Source of the DNA: CAVXFS01 sp049582805
GTDB lineage: Bacteria > Pseudomonadota > Gammaproteobacteria > Burkholderiales > Gallionellaceae
NCBI GenBank assembly: GCA_049582805.1
Contig: JBAUUR010000165.1
Location: 1-64,000 of the forward strand
Length of the DNA: 64,000 nt
Direction of reading: 5' to 3'
Shown here piece after piece: positions 48,700-59,306 of the stretch (the first letter of the stretch is position 1; every line of letters starts with the position of its first letter). The notes below the pieces were generated by a model that saw nothing but the letters and a program-made list of their open reading frames with translations, was not told where the DNA came from and did no database searches. A program made the translations under genes and the position numbers.

Positions 48700-49529
48700 G
48701 CACTACCACACTGTGCCCCACTTGCAATACACGCTTCAAGATCAGTCAGGAACAGCTTGAAGCGCATAACGGACTGGTGCGCTGCGGACGCTGCCAGGCG
48801 GTGTTCGACGCCCGGGAATATTTGCAGGACGATACGCCCAGTCCGCAACTCGACTTGCCCATTCTCGAGAATTGGCAGCCCCACGAAGAGCATGAGGCGC
48901 CGGACAGCGGACAACCTGATACTACCAGCCCGCTTGGCAATGCGGCCGCCCACGCGGAGTATCCAGTCGCAACCGGGACCGCAGTGTCGATCACCCAGGC
49001 AGAGAAAATCACCTCTGCCAACCTTCCCGACGAAACACTTTTCCAGTCGCCGCCAAAGCAGCGTGGCTGGCCGCTGATCGCCGCCAACATAATGCTATTG
49101 CTTGTCCTGCTCGGACAGTGCGCCTATTTCTTCCGGATCCAACTGGCCGCCAGCATGCCCGGCCTGAAACCCGCCCTGGTTTCCTATTGCAAGGTTTTCC
49201 GTTGCACTGTCCCGTTGCCGCGCAAGGTCGACCTGATGAGCATCGAATCATCGAGCCTGGAAGCCGATCCGCTGCAGCCCAGCGTCATCACGCTCAACGC
49301 AATCCTGCGCAACCAGGCTCCATACATACAAGCATTCCCCAATATGGAACTCACGTTTACCGATGAACAGAATAGCCCGGTGGGCCGGCGCACCTTCAGT
49401 CCGGCTGAATATCTCGGTGCCGGCAATGACGAACAACAAGGCTTCCTGCCCAACCACGAGTTCAACATCACACTGAACCTCGATACCTCTGACCTCAGGC
49501 CGTCCGGTTACAAGTTGTTTATCTTTTGA
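48696..49529 (+). CDS. Zinc-ribbon and DUF3426 membrane protein
   Basis: A 277-residue protein with an N-terminal zinc ribbon of the MJ0042 type (CPTCNTRF...VRCGRCQAVFDAREYL, about residues 6-45), a long acidic disordered linker, one transmembrane helix (PLIAANIMLLLVLLGQCAYF, about 125-144) and a C-terminal DUF3426 domain (about 160-277), presumably periplasmic. The family is widespread next to prmA in betaproteobacteria, but its role is unknown. The ATG at 48696 overlaps the prmA stop. It ends the aroQ-accB-accC-prmA run; a separate promoter for the glycine riboswitch follows. Confidence 0.9.
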   Translation: MSTTTLCPTCNTRFKISQEQLEAHNGLVRCGRCQAVFDAREYLQDDTPSPQLDLPILENWQPHEEHEAPDSGQPDTTSPLGNAAAHAEYPVATGTAVSITQAEKITSANLPDETLFQSPPKQRGWPLIAANIMLLLVLLGQCAYFFRIQLAASMPGLKPALVSYCKVFRCTVPLPRKVDLMSIESSSLEADPLQPSVITLNAILRNQAPYIQAFPNMELTFTDEQNSPVGRRTFSPAEYLGAGNDEQQGFLPNHEFNITLNLDTSDLRPSGYKLFIF

Positions 49530-49581
49530 TGAAATCCGGCCAACCTGCCTGAGGGATTCGCATCCAGGATTCGCATCCAGC

Positions 49582-49610
49582 TTGCCGCCCGTTTCCGTCT
49601 TCGGTATAGT
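49582..49610 (+). promoter_or_regulatory. Promoter of the glycine riboswitch-gcv operon
   Basis: TTGCCG at 49582-49587 and TATAGT at 49605-49610 are spaced by 17 bases, just ahead of the first aptamer. The match to sigma-70 is good in both boxes. Confidence 0.65.
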
Positions 49611-49620
49611 GCCGTCTGCC

Positions 49621-49793
49621 GTTCAGACCAACGGGAGAGCGTGTCCGCCATGACACCGCCGAAGGCGCAACACCCGTAACCGCTCAGGCTCAAGGAACCG
49701 TTGGATCAGGCAAATCTGGAGAGCGCTGTTTTTCACAGCCACCGAAGGGGCACGCAACGCAAGTTGAAATCTCTCAGGTACCGAGGACAGATG
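49621..49793 (+). promoter_or_regulatory. Tandem glycine riboswitch
   Basis: Two successive aptamers with the glycine-riboswitch core motifs are visible. Aptamer 1 has GGGAGAGCG (49633-49641), CGCCGAAGGCGCAAC (49657-49671) and GCTCAGGCTCAAGGAACCG (49682-49700). Aptamer 2 has CTGGAGAGCGCTG (49716-49728), CCACCGAAGGGGC (49739-49751), AAATCTCTCAGGTACCGAG (49767-49785) and GGACAGAT. The tandem layout and the position upstream of gcvT are classic; glycine binding normally raises gcv expression. A strong terminator follows directly as expression platform. Confidence 0.93.
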
Positions 49794-49794
49794 G

Positions 49795-49830
49795 GGCGCA
49801 GCAGAATGATCTGCTGCGCCTTTTTATTTT
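49795..49830 (+). terminator. Riboswitch expression-platform terminator
   Basis: GGCGCAGCAGA (49795-49805), loop ATGA, TCTGCTGCGCC (49810-49820) and TTTTTATTTT form a strong intrinsic terminator immediately after the second aptamer. Glycine binding would be expected to prevent its formation by restructuring the upstream RNA. Confidence 0.92.
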
Positions 49831-49835
49831 AGTTC

Positions 49836-49855
49836 CGACTAACCCTGAGGTAAGT
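49836..49855 (+). repeat. GACTAACC hairpin, second copy
   Basis: GACTAACC-CTGA-GGTAAGTC repeats the ppnP-end hairpin (32834-32853) with one mismatch in the stem, and shares the preceding TCC and following TCTxCGC bases. It lies between the riboswitch terminator and gcvT. Confidence 0.6.
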
Positions 49856-49971
49856 CTGCGCTGAAGTGATTTAAGCAGGCATTTCGCCGACAGGCGAATC
49901 GGGCTGGCAGGGATATTGCCGTAGGCAATAACTCGCAAAGCTCGCAAACTTTGTTTTCCGAAAGCCGCTAT

Positions 49972-51051
49972 ATGACGTTAAAGCAAACCCCCCTGAATGC
50001 AGCGCACCGCGCCATGGGCGCGAAGATGGTGGATTTCGGCGGCTGGGACATGCCGGTGAATTACGGCTCGCAAATAGACGAGCACCACAAGGTACGCAAC
50101 GACTGCGGCATGTTCGATGTTTCGCACATGCGCGTGGTGGATGTGAAAGGCACGGGCGTGCGCGGCTTCTTGCGCTACCTGCTGGCGAACAATGTGGACA
50201 AGCTCGCATCCCCGGGCAAGGCGTTGTATTCCTGCATGCTGCTGGAAAATGGTGGGGTGATCGACGACCTGATCGTATATTTCATGACCGAAGACTGGTT
50301 TCGCATCGTGGTAAACGCCGGCACTGCGGACAAAGACGTCGCATGGATGAAACAACAAGCCACGCAACACGCACCTCAGCTGATTATCGCCGACCATCCT
50401 GAACTGGCGATGATCGCCGTGCAAGGCCCGAATGCTCGCGCAAAGGTTTGGGAGGCATTGCCCGGCAGCCGTAAATTGACCGAACGCCTCGTTCCTTTCA
50501 GTGCGGCGGAGATGGGCACGATGTTCATCGCCCGCACCGGTTACACCGGCGAAGACGGTTTTGAAATCATGATTCCCGCCAACGCCGCACCGTTTTTCTG
50601 GGCGACACTGGCAGAAAAAGGCGTGAAGCCCATCGGCCTCGGCGCGCGCGACACGCTGCGCCTGGAGGCGGGCATGAATCTCTATGGGCAGGACATGGAC
50701 GAGAGCGTCAGCGCGCTTGAATCCGGGCTGGCCTGGACGGTGGACTTGAAGAGCGAACGCGATTTCATCGGCAAGGCGGCGCTGCTGGCGAACCCGCCGA
50801 CGCGCAAGCTGGTGGGGCTGGTGCTGCTGGATCGCGGCGTGCTGCGCGGCCATCAGCAGGTACACACCGCACACGGTGCAGGCGAGATCACCAGTGGCAC
50901 CTTTTCGCCGACGCTGGAGAAATCCATCGCTCTGGCGCGCGTGCCGACCGCGGTGCAGATCGGCGATACGGTGCAAGTGGCGATACGCGATAAAATGCTG
51001 GCGGCAAAAGTGGTGAAGTACCCATTCGCGCGCAATGGCAAGGCAGTCTGA
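49972..51051 (+). CDS. gcvT: Aminomethyltransferase (glycine cleavage T protein)
   Basis: GcvT transfers the methylene group from lipoyl-bound aminomethyl to tetrahydrofolate, releasing ammonia. The 359-residue product begins MTLKQTPLNAAHRAMGAKMV and contains FDVSHMRVVDVKGTG, the folate-site region FIARTGYTGEDGFEIMIP (about residues 184-201), GARDTLRLEAGMNLYG (about 224-239) and the C-terminal GEITSGTFSPTLEKSIALA. The start at 49972 gives the family length; a TTG upstream is unlikely. It is the first gene behind the glycine riboswitch. Confidence 0.97.
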   Translation: MTLKQTPLNAAHRAMGAKMVDFGGWDMPVNYGSQIDEHHKVRNDCGMFDVSHMRVVDVKGTGVRGFLRYLLANNVDKLASPGKALYSCMLLENGGVIDDLIVYFMTEDWFRIVVNAGTADKDVAWMKQQATQHAPQLIIADHPELAMIAVQGPNARAKVWEALPGSRKLTERLVPFSAAEMGTMFIARTGYTGEDGFEIMIPANAAPFFWATLAEKGVKPIGLGARDTLRLEAGMNLYGQDMDESVSALESGLAWTVDLKSERDFIGKAALLANPPTRKLVGLVLLDRGVLRGHQQVHTAHGAGEITSGTFSPTLEKSIALARVPTAVQIGDTVQVAIRDKMLAAKVVKYPFARNGKAV

Positions 51052-51172
51052 AGTCGCAAGTTATTAGCCATTAGTTGATTTTGTCGCTGCGCGGCTTTAC
51101 TACTGATTAATAGCAGACACCATTAAACACAACTTACGTCTTAAGTCTTACGTCTGATTTTAGGAGATTTTC

Positions 51173-51562
51173 ATGAGCAACCCGACCAACCTCAAATACA
51201 CCGCCTCCCACGAGTGGGTCAAAGCCGAAGCCGACGGCACCGTCAGCGTGGGCATCACCGACCATGCGCAGGAACTGCTAGGCGACATGGTGTTCGTGGA
51301 AACCCCGGCCGTTGGCCGCAAGCTGAAAGCGGGCGAGGAGTGCGCGGTGGTGGAATCGGTGAAGGCAGCGGCGGATGTGTATGCGCCGATCGCCGGTGAA
51401 GTGGTGGCAGGCAACAGCGAACTGGACAGCGCGCCGGAGAAGATCAACAGCGATCCTTATGGCGCATGGATGTTCCGGCTGAAACCGGCCAGTGCCGCCG
51501 ACCTGAACGCCCTGATGGATGCTGACGCATACCAGGCGCACGTGGACAGCGAAGCACATTAG
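51173..51562 (+). CDS. gcvH: Glycine cleavage system H protein
   Basis: GcvH shuttles the aminomethyl intermediate on its lipoyl arm between the P, T and L proteins. The 129-residue product has the family opening NLKYTASHEWVKAEADGTVS and the lipoylation motif VVESVKAAADVYAPIAGEV, with K64 as lipoyl site. A GGAGA site precedes the ATG. It lies 121 bases after gcvT; the gap has short TTAAGTC-like repeats. Confidence 0.97.
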   Translation: MSNPTNLKYTASHEWVKAEADGTVSVGITDHAQELLGDMVFVETPAVGRKLKAGEECAVVESVKAAADVYAPIAGEVVAGNSELDSAPEKINSDPYGAWMFRLKPASAADLNALMDADAYQAHVDSEAH

Positions 51563-51569
51563 AAACAGT

Positions 51570-51677
51570 CGTTAGTCGTTAGTCGCTAGTCAAATCCGCG
51601 TAGTGGACAAAGCCGACTAACGACTAGCCACTGCCTTTGTATCTAACTAACAACTAACGTCTAACGACTACCAACTG
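51570..51677. repeat. GTTAGTC-type repeat cluster between gcvH and gcvPA
   Basis: CGTTAGTCGTTAGTCGCTAG (51570-51589) is followed by the inverse-oriented GACTAACGACTAGCCACTG (51615-51633) and further CTAACTAACAACTAACGTC units up to 51677. The arms can pair to form a long hairpin inside the gcv operon. A similar but weaker repetitive tract occupies the gcvT-gcvH gap (51056-51165). Confidence 0.7.
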
Positions 51678-51681
51678 CCTT

Positions 51682-53034
51682 ATGCCTTTCATTCCCCATA
51701 CCGAATCCGACATCGCCGCCATGCTTGCCAGCATCGGCGTGCCTGGCTTGGACGCGCTGTTCGACGAAATCCCCGCCGCGCTACGCAACGGCAAACTCAC
51801 CCAGGTTCCCGAGGGCATGAACGAGATGCAGGTGACGCGCCTGATGAATCAGCGTGCCGCGCAGGATGCGCCGTTGCTCAACTTCATCGGTGCCGGCGCC
51901 TACGAGCATCACATTCCGTCGGCCGTATGGCAGATCGCCACACGCGGCGAATTCTACACCGCGTACACGCCGTACCAGGCCGAGGCCAGCCAGGGTACGC
52001 TGCAGATGCTGTACGAGTACCAGACCATGATGGCCTCACTCACCGGCATGGACGTGTCCAACGCCAGCCTGTACGACGGCGCTTCGGGTCTGGCCGAAGC
52101 GATCCTGATGGCGGTGCGTACGCACAAGACTTCACGCAAGGTGCTGTTGCCTGCGACGGTCTCGCCGATCTATCGCAGCGTGGTACAGAGCATCGTCAAG
52201 CTGCAGGAGATCGAACTGATCGAAGTGGATTTCGATCGCACGAGCGGCACGATAGATACAAAAGCGCTGCAGCAATACACCGGCAGCGACCTTGCCGCAT
52301 TGGTCATTCCGCAGCCGAATTTCTTCGGCGCGCTGGAAGACGTGGATGCCCTCACCGACTGGGTGCACGCGCAGAATGCGGTGGCCATCGCGCTGGTGAA
52401 TCCGTTGGCACTCGCTTTGCTGAAAGCACCGGGCAACTGGGGCAGCAAGGGAGCGGACATTGCCGTGGGCGACGGCCAGCCGCTGGGTGCGCCGCTGTCC
52501 AACGGCGGGCCATACTTCGGCTTCATGTGCTGCAAGCAAGCGTTGGTGCGCCAGATGCCGGGACGCATCATCGGGCGCACCGTCGACCTGGAAGGCAAGG
52601 TCGGCTTCACGCTGACGCTGCAGGCACGCGAGCAGCACATCCGCCGCGCCAAGGCGACCTCCAATATCTGTTCCAACCAGGGATTGGTCGTTACCGCCGC
52701 GACCATCCACATGGCGCTGCTCGGTGTGGATGGACTGCGCCGGGTGGCCGCCGTAGCGCATGCCAACACTGCCGCGCTGGCGGTACAGGCAGGGGGAGTG
52801 CATGGCGTGCAGCGCCTGTTCGGCGCGCCGCACTTTCACGAGGTGGTGCTGCATTTGCCCAGGTCATCCGGCGAAGTGCTGGCGCGCATGGCAGCGCTAG
52901 GCGTGTTGGGCGGCTTCGATCTGCAGCCGCATTATCCGCAGCTCGGCAACGCTATCCTGGTATGCGCAACCGAGACTAAAACGGCGGAAGATCTGCAGCG
53001 CTATGTGGACGTTCTGCGCCACGCCCTGCAATAA
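51682..53034 (+). CDS. gcvPA: Glycine dehydrogenase (decarboxylating) subunit 1
   Basis: The N-terminal half of the split P protein, which decarboxylates glycine with PLP. The 450-residue product starts MPFIPHTESDIAAMLASIGV and shows FIGAGAYEHHIPSAV, FYTAYTPYQAEASQGTLQ, the YDGASGLAEAILMAVR block and TREQHIRRAKATSNICSNQG-like C-terminal region (read AREQHIRRAKATSNICSNQG here), all diagnostic. The split gcvPA/gcvPB form is usual in many bacteria but differs from the single-chain GcvP of E. coli. It ends 12 bases before gcvPB. Confidence 0.96.
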   Translation: MPFIPHTESDIAAMLASIGVPGLDALFDEIPAALRNGKLTQVPEGMNEMQVTRLMNQRAAQDAPLLNFIGAGAYEHHIPSAVWQIATRGEFYTAYTPYQAEASQGTLQMLYEYQTMMASLTGMDVSNASLYDGASGLAEAILMAVRTHKTSRKVLLPATVSPIYRSVVQSIVKLQEIELIEVDFDRTSGTIDTKALQQYTGSDLAALVIPQPNFFGALEDVDALTDWVHAQNAVAIALVNPLALALLKAPGNWGSKGADIAVGDGQPLGAPLSNGGPYFGFMCCKQALVRQMPGRIIGRTVDLEGKVGFTLTLQAREQHIRRAKATSNICSNQGLVVTAATIHMALLGVDGLRRVAAVAHANTAALAVQAGGVHGVQRLFGAPHFHEVVLHLPRSSGEVLARMAALGVLGGFDLQPHYPQLGNAILVCATETKTAEDLQRYVDVLRHALQ

Positions 53035-53046
53035 CGAGGTGCCCCC

Positions 53047-54528
53047 ATGCTGATATTCGAACATTCCCGCCCCGGTCGCCGCAATGCAGCCCAGGCACCC
53101 AACCACGCTGCCGAGTTGAGCGGCATCCCCGCTGCGTTCCTGCGCAAGGATGCGCCGCTGTTGCCGGAAGCCTCGGAGATGGATGTGGTGCGCCATTACA
53201 CGCGCCTGTCACAGAAGAACTTCTCCATCGACACCAACTTCTACCCGCTCGGTTCCTGCACCATGAAGTACAACCCGCGCGCCTGCAATTCGCTTGCGAT
53301 GCTGCCGAACTTCCTGGCGCGCCACCCGCTCGCACCGGATTCCACTGGTCAAGGTTTCCTGGCTTGTTTGTACGACTTGCAGGAAATATTGAAGGACGTG
53401 ACCGGCATGGCCGGCGTCTCGCTGACTCCGATGGCGGGCGCGCAGGGAGAGTTCGCCGGTATCGCGATGATCCGCGCCTATCACGAATCGCGCAGCGACA
53501 AGGCACGCATCGAGATCATCGTGCCGGATGCGGCGCACGGCACCAACCCGGCGACGGCGGTGATGTGCGGCTACACCGTGAAGGAAATTCCCACCGACCG
53601 CAACGGCGATGTCGATCTCGACGCGCTGCGCGCTGCCGTCGGCCCGCGGACCGCCGGACTGATGCTGACCAATCCTTCTACGCTGGGCGTGTTCGAGAAG
53701 CGCATTCAGGACATCCAGAAGATCGTGCACGACGCTGGCGGCCTGCTGTATTACGACGGCGCGAACCTTAACGCTATCCTCGGCAAGGTGAAGCCGGGCG
53801 ACATGGGTTTCGACGTGATCCACATGAATCTGCACAAGACCTTCTCCACGCCGCACGGTGGCGGCGGGCCGGGCGCGGGCGCGGTTGGCGTGAACAAGCG
53901 CCTGCTGCCGTTCATGCCGGTTCCGCTTGTCGGCAAAGATGGTGATGCGTACCGCTGGCTCACCGAGAAAGACCTGCCGCAATCGATCGGCCGCCTGTCA
54001 GCATGGATGGGCAATGCCGGCGTGCTGCTGCGCGCCTATGTGTATGCGCGCATGCTGGGCGCGGAAGGCATGCACCGCGTCGCCGATTTCGCCACGCTCA
54101 ACGCCAACTATCTGATGGCGGAATTGCAGAAGGCTGGCTACACCGTCGCCTTCCCGCAGCGCCGCGCCAGCCACGAATTTATCGTCTCAGCCAAAGAACT
54201 CAAGGACGCCACCGGCGTGTCCGCCATGGACATCGCCAAGCGTCTGCTGGATAAGGGCTTCCATGCGCCCACGACGTATTTTCCGATGCTGGTGCCGGAG
54301 TGCCTGCTGATCGAGCCGACCGAGACTGAATCAAAGGAAACGCTGGATGCATTCGTCGCCGCGATGAAGGAGATACGCGAAGAAGCGTTCCGCGATGCCG
54401 CGATGGTGAAGGGCGCGCCCTACAGCCAGCCTGTGCGCCGCCTCGACGACGTAAAGGCGGCGCGTGAACTTGACCTGGCCTGGAAACGCACCAGCAGCAT
54501 CAAGACGCCCGGGCAGGTCAGCCGCTGA
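53047..54528 (+). CDS. gcvPB: Glycine dehydrogenase (decarboxylating) subunit 2
   Basis: The C-terminal half of the split P protein, holding the PLP cofactor. The 493-residue product contains FYPLGSCTMKYNPRACN (about residues 65-81), GAQGEFAGIAMIRAYHESR, PDAAHGTNPATAVMCGY and the PLP-lysine motif HMNLHKTFSTPHGGGGPGAG with K264. The substrate glycine is decarboxylated at the dimer interface with GcvPA. It closes the riboswitch-controlled operon gcvT-gcvH-gcvPA-gcvPB. The shared L protein (lpd) is not in the window. A hairpin array follows about 140 bases downstream. Confidence 0.97.
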   Translation: MLIFEHSRPGRRNAAQAPNHAAELSGIPAAFLRKDAPLLPEASEMDVVRHYTRLSQKNFSIDTNFYPLGSCTMKYNPRACNSLAMLPNFLARHPLAPDSTGQGFLACLYDLQEILKDVTGMAGVSLTPMAGAQGEFAGIAMIRAYHESRSDKARIEIIVPDAAHGTNPATAVMCGYTVKEIPTDRNGDVDLDALRAAVGPRTAGLMLTNPSTLGVFEKRIQDIQKIVHDAGGLLYYDGANLNAILGKVKPGDMGFDVIHMNLHKTFSTPHGGGGPGAGAVGVNKRLLPFMPVPLVGKDGDAYRWLTEKDLPQSIGRLSAWMGNAGVLLRAYVYARMLGAEGMHRVADFATLNANYLMAELQKAGYTVAFPQRRASHEFIVSAKELKDATGVSAMDIAKRLLDKGFHAPTTYFPMLVPECLLIEPTETESKETLDAFVAAMKEIREEAFRDAAMVKGAPYSQPVRRLDDVKAARELDLAWKRTSSIKTPGQVSR

Positions 54529-54668
54529 AGCCGCGCTGTTCTGTCTTCGACCGCATAGATGGCTCGCACAGAATATCGCCGATGAACGGAGCCAGGCTAA
54601 CCCAAACGCACCGACTGGCGGAGCGCTTTGCAAACTACCGGTTGTTCCTTTTTCGCTGAGTTAAATTA

Positions 54669-54743
54669 CCACCGGCAAAGCCGGTGGCTTATTGGGTTAG
54701 CCCCTCAAAGGGGCCGATAAACCCGTGAGCCGCCCAAGGCGGC
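54669..54743. repeat. Three consecutive perfect hairpins after gcvPB
   Basis: CCACCGGC-AAA-GCCGGTGG (54669-54687), GCCCC-TCAAA-GGGGC (54700-54714) and GCCGCC-CAA-GGCGGC (54729-54743) follow one another at about 30-base intervals. The first is followed by a weakly T-rich stretch and may terminate the gcv operon. The regular spacing of three hairpins is unusual for a simple terminator and could be the end of a decayed mobile element. Confidence 0.65.
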
Positions 54744-54756
54744 TGCTTTCGCTCCT

Positions 54757-54940
54757 TCCCCCTTGCAGAGGGGGAGAGCGAAGCGAGGGGGCAATTGGGA
54801 TGGGGGTAGAACAGTGGAGATGCAATGTTTCTACCCCCTCCCTAACCCTCCCCCTGGTGCGTGGTTGTTGCCGCTTCAGCGGCTTTACAACCACGGCCTG
54901 CCCCCTGCGGGTGCAAGGGGGAGAGCGAAGCGAGGGGGCC
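54757..54940. repeat. Long G/C-run repeat with internal duplication
   Basis: Two copies of a GGGGGAGAGCGAAGCGAGGG tract (around 54770-54790 and 54917-54937) flank a segment with TTCTACCCCCTCCCTAACCC and its partner GGGATGGGGGTAGAA. The family is the same as in cysD-cysN and leuS. An inner GTGGTTGT...ACAACCAC inverted repeat surrounds GCCGCTTCAGCGGC. This is the largest and most complex copy in the window. Confidence 0.75.
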
Positions 54941-55039
54941 GAACGAGTCGCTTAGTTTTTACATCACTCATTAATGCCCGCCGGAACGATCAAACCTGAC
55001 CGAGTCGCCCTGGCAGAGCCGGGGGTTTACCTCAGTTAA

Positions 55040-55438
55040 TTATTTTTTCAGAAGATCCCGAATTTCCGTGAGCAGAACTTCTTGCGCCGGAGGTGGGGCA
55101 GGTGTCGCTGGTGCTTCTTCAGCTTTCCTCTTCATCGAGTTGATGCCTTTGATGACCAGGAAAATAACTGCTGCGATAATGGTGAAGTCAACCAGCGTCT
55201 GGATGAATTTGCCATAGCTGATTACGACCGCCGGCGCTGTTGCGGTGGCTTCCTGCAGGGTAACCGCCAGTTTCGAGAAATCCACCCCGCCAATCAGAAT
55301 CCCGATCGGCGGCATGACAACATCAGATACAAAAGAAGAAACGATTTTCCCGAATGCGCCGCCGATAATTACGCCAACGGCCATATCTACCACATTCCCC
55401 TTGACGGCGAATTCCCTGAACTCCTGCAGCATGCCCAT
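55040..55438 (-). CDS. mscL: Large-conductance mechanosensitive channel MscL
   Basis: MscL is a pentameric inner-membrane channel that opens under extreme turgor to release solutes. The 132-residue product has the N-terminal amphipathic helix and TM1 (MLQEFREFAVKGNVVDMAVG, then VIIGGAFGKIVSSFVSDVV), a periplasmic loop, TM2 (FTIIAAVIFLVIKGI) and a C-terminal bundle ending LLTEIRDLLKK. Length and motif order match the family. It is the first of several osmotic or ion-homeostasis genes in the last 9 kb. It lies 26 bases from the DUF481 gene on the same strand. Confidence 0.96.
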   Translation of the reverse strand: MGMLQEFREFAVKGNVVDMAVGVIIGGAFGKIVSSFVSDVVMPPIGILIGGVDFSKLAVTLQEATATAPAVVISYGKFIQTLVDFTIIAAVIFLVIKGINSMKRKAEEAPATPAPPPAQEVLLTEIRDLLKK

Positions 55439-55464
55439 AGCCTTCTCCTTCCTTGCTCTATTGG

Positions 55465-56238
55465 TTAGTTACCGAATTTAACATTGACCCCGGTGAAGAA
55501 TGTGAGGTCGTTTTTCTTGATGGGCGCTTCTGACAGGCTGTTGTAACGATCCTGCAATGTTACGTTCAAGCTCAATGTCTTGCTCATCGCGACCAGCAGG
55601 CCGGCATCAAATTCGGCACGGGTGCCTTTGTCGCTGCTCATGTTGGGGTCGATCTCGAGGCGTTGCTTGAAGCTGGTGGATTCGGTAAGTTTGTGGTGCG
55701 ACTCCTCGCCCAACAACAGTTCCACGGCGTTGAGGCTGGTTTTCATCTGGTCATTGATGTTTACCCCTGCACCGCTGTATTGATCGGCCCGGTAAGTGAC
55801 ACCGCCAAACAGGTCCAATTGATTCTCCGGCGTCTTGATCAGATGGTAGCCCAAACCGCCGCTGACCACGCTGCGCAGGGTTAGCTGTTCGAGTTGGTCA
55901 TGATTGAAATCGAGACCGCCAAATCCGAACGTATCCGCCGAAATATTGTGATCGTATCGGGTGCCGGCAGCCCACTGGTTGGCTGTGGTGCTGGTAACGC
56001 CATTGCTCTTGGATTGACTGCCGAGAATCTGGCCATGGAGCGAAAGCTTGTCGTCCGCTGTCTGGCGCACGGCATCGGCGGTAACAGTCACGCTGCTGCT
56101 TTGCGTGTTGCCGGAAGAAGCGGACAGGGCAGCCCCGGCGCTTCCTCGCCACTGACCGTCCAGTTTTGCGTCATCTGCCAGCGCATTGCCACAGCTTGCC
56201 ATGGTCGCCAGGAACAATAGAGATAGGGAAACTTTCAT
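55465..56238 (-). CDS. DUF481 (YdiY-like) outer-membrane protein
   Basis: A 257-residue exported protein with a signal peptide (MKVSLSLLFLATMASCGNALA, cleavage near residue 21). The mature part shows alternating beta-strand patterns ending with an aromatic-poor but polar terminal strand (FFTGVNVKFGN), typical of a small outer-membrane barrel of the DUF481/YdiY family. A cysteine at residue 16 lies inside the signal, but there is no convincing lipobox. E. coli YdiY is acid-induced; its function is unknown. The gene leads mscL on the minus strand. Confidence 0.85.
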   Translation of the reverse strand: MKVSLSLLFLATMASCGNALADDAKLDGQWRGSAGAALSASSGNTQSSSVTVTADAVRQTADDKLSLHGQILGSQSKSNGVTSTTANQWAAGTRYDHNISADTFGFGGLDFNHDQLEQLTLRSVVSGGLGYHLIKTPENQLDLFGGVTYRADQYSGAGVNINDQMKTSLNAVELLLGEESHHKLTESTSFKQRLEIDPNMSSDKGTRAEFDAGLLVAMSKTLSLNVTLQDRYNSLSEAPIKKNDLTFFTGVNVKFGN

Positions 56239-56594
56239 CTGTCACCTTCCATTTCGTTATTATCAAGATAATGTTCTTTACAAATTCGTTACAATTTTAA
56301 CATCACACCGTATTGCTCGTTCCTCTACCTGATTGCGATGCGCGCTGTTTACAGTTACGCACACTGCACTCTGGCCGCATACTCCAAGGTGTCCGCCGGA
56401 CGTTATCCGGATGTGACGTTGCGCAGCGCCCAGCAAAGGCCATGCGCTGAGCGCGCTCACTGCGGCGCTGCGGAGCACCCTGGTGACCGTGGGCTTTATC
56501 TTCCGTCCGCAATGACGCGTCGCGCCGCGATCGGCCTGGGTGAGGTTGGGATTGTTCTTGCTGTATGTACTCAACTCATGGATCCTTTTCGAGC
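56239..56594. other. Divergent gap between DUF481 and cation ATPase genes
   Basis: A 356-base region. The left end is AT-rich with TTATTATCAAGATAATG-like sequence suitable for the DUF481-mscL promoter. The centre (about 56380-56510) is GC-rich with a leftward open frame that I cannot assign. No RNA gene or clear terminator is visible. Confidence 0.5.
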
Positions 56595-59228
<2,634 letters not shown>

Positions 59229-59306
59229 CCCCAATGTTGGCGCAAGCCTTGCGGCCATGCTCCGCCAGTTCAAACAGTATCTGCGCGCCGCAGTTTTTGC
59301 CAGCCA

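Larger units (their letters stand above)
54529..55039. other. Gene-free region packed with hairpins and repeats
   Basis: This 511-base gap between gcvPB and the convergent mscL has no credible gene. It contains three successive perfect hairpins (54669-54743) and a long G/C-run repeat (54757-54940), each listed separately. The remaining bases show nothing recognisable. Confidence 0.7.
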
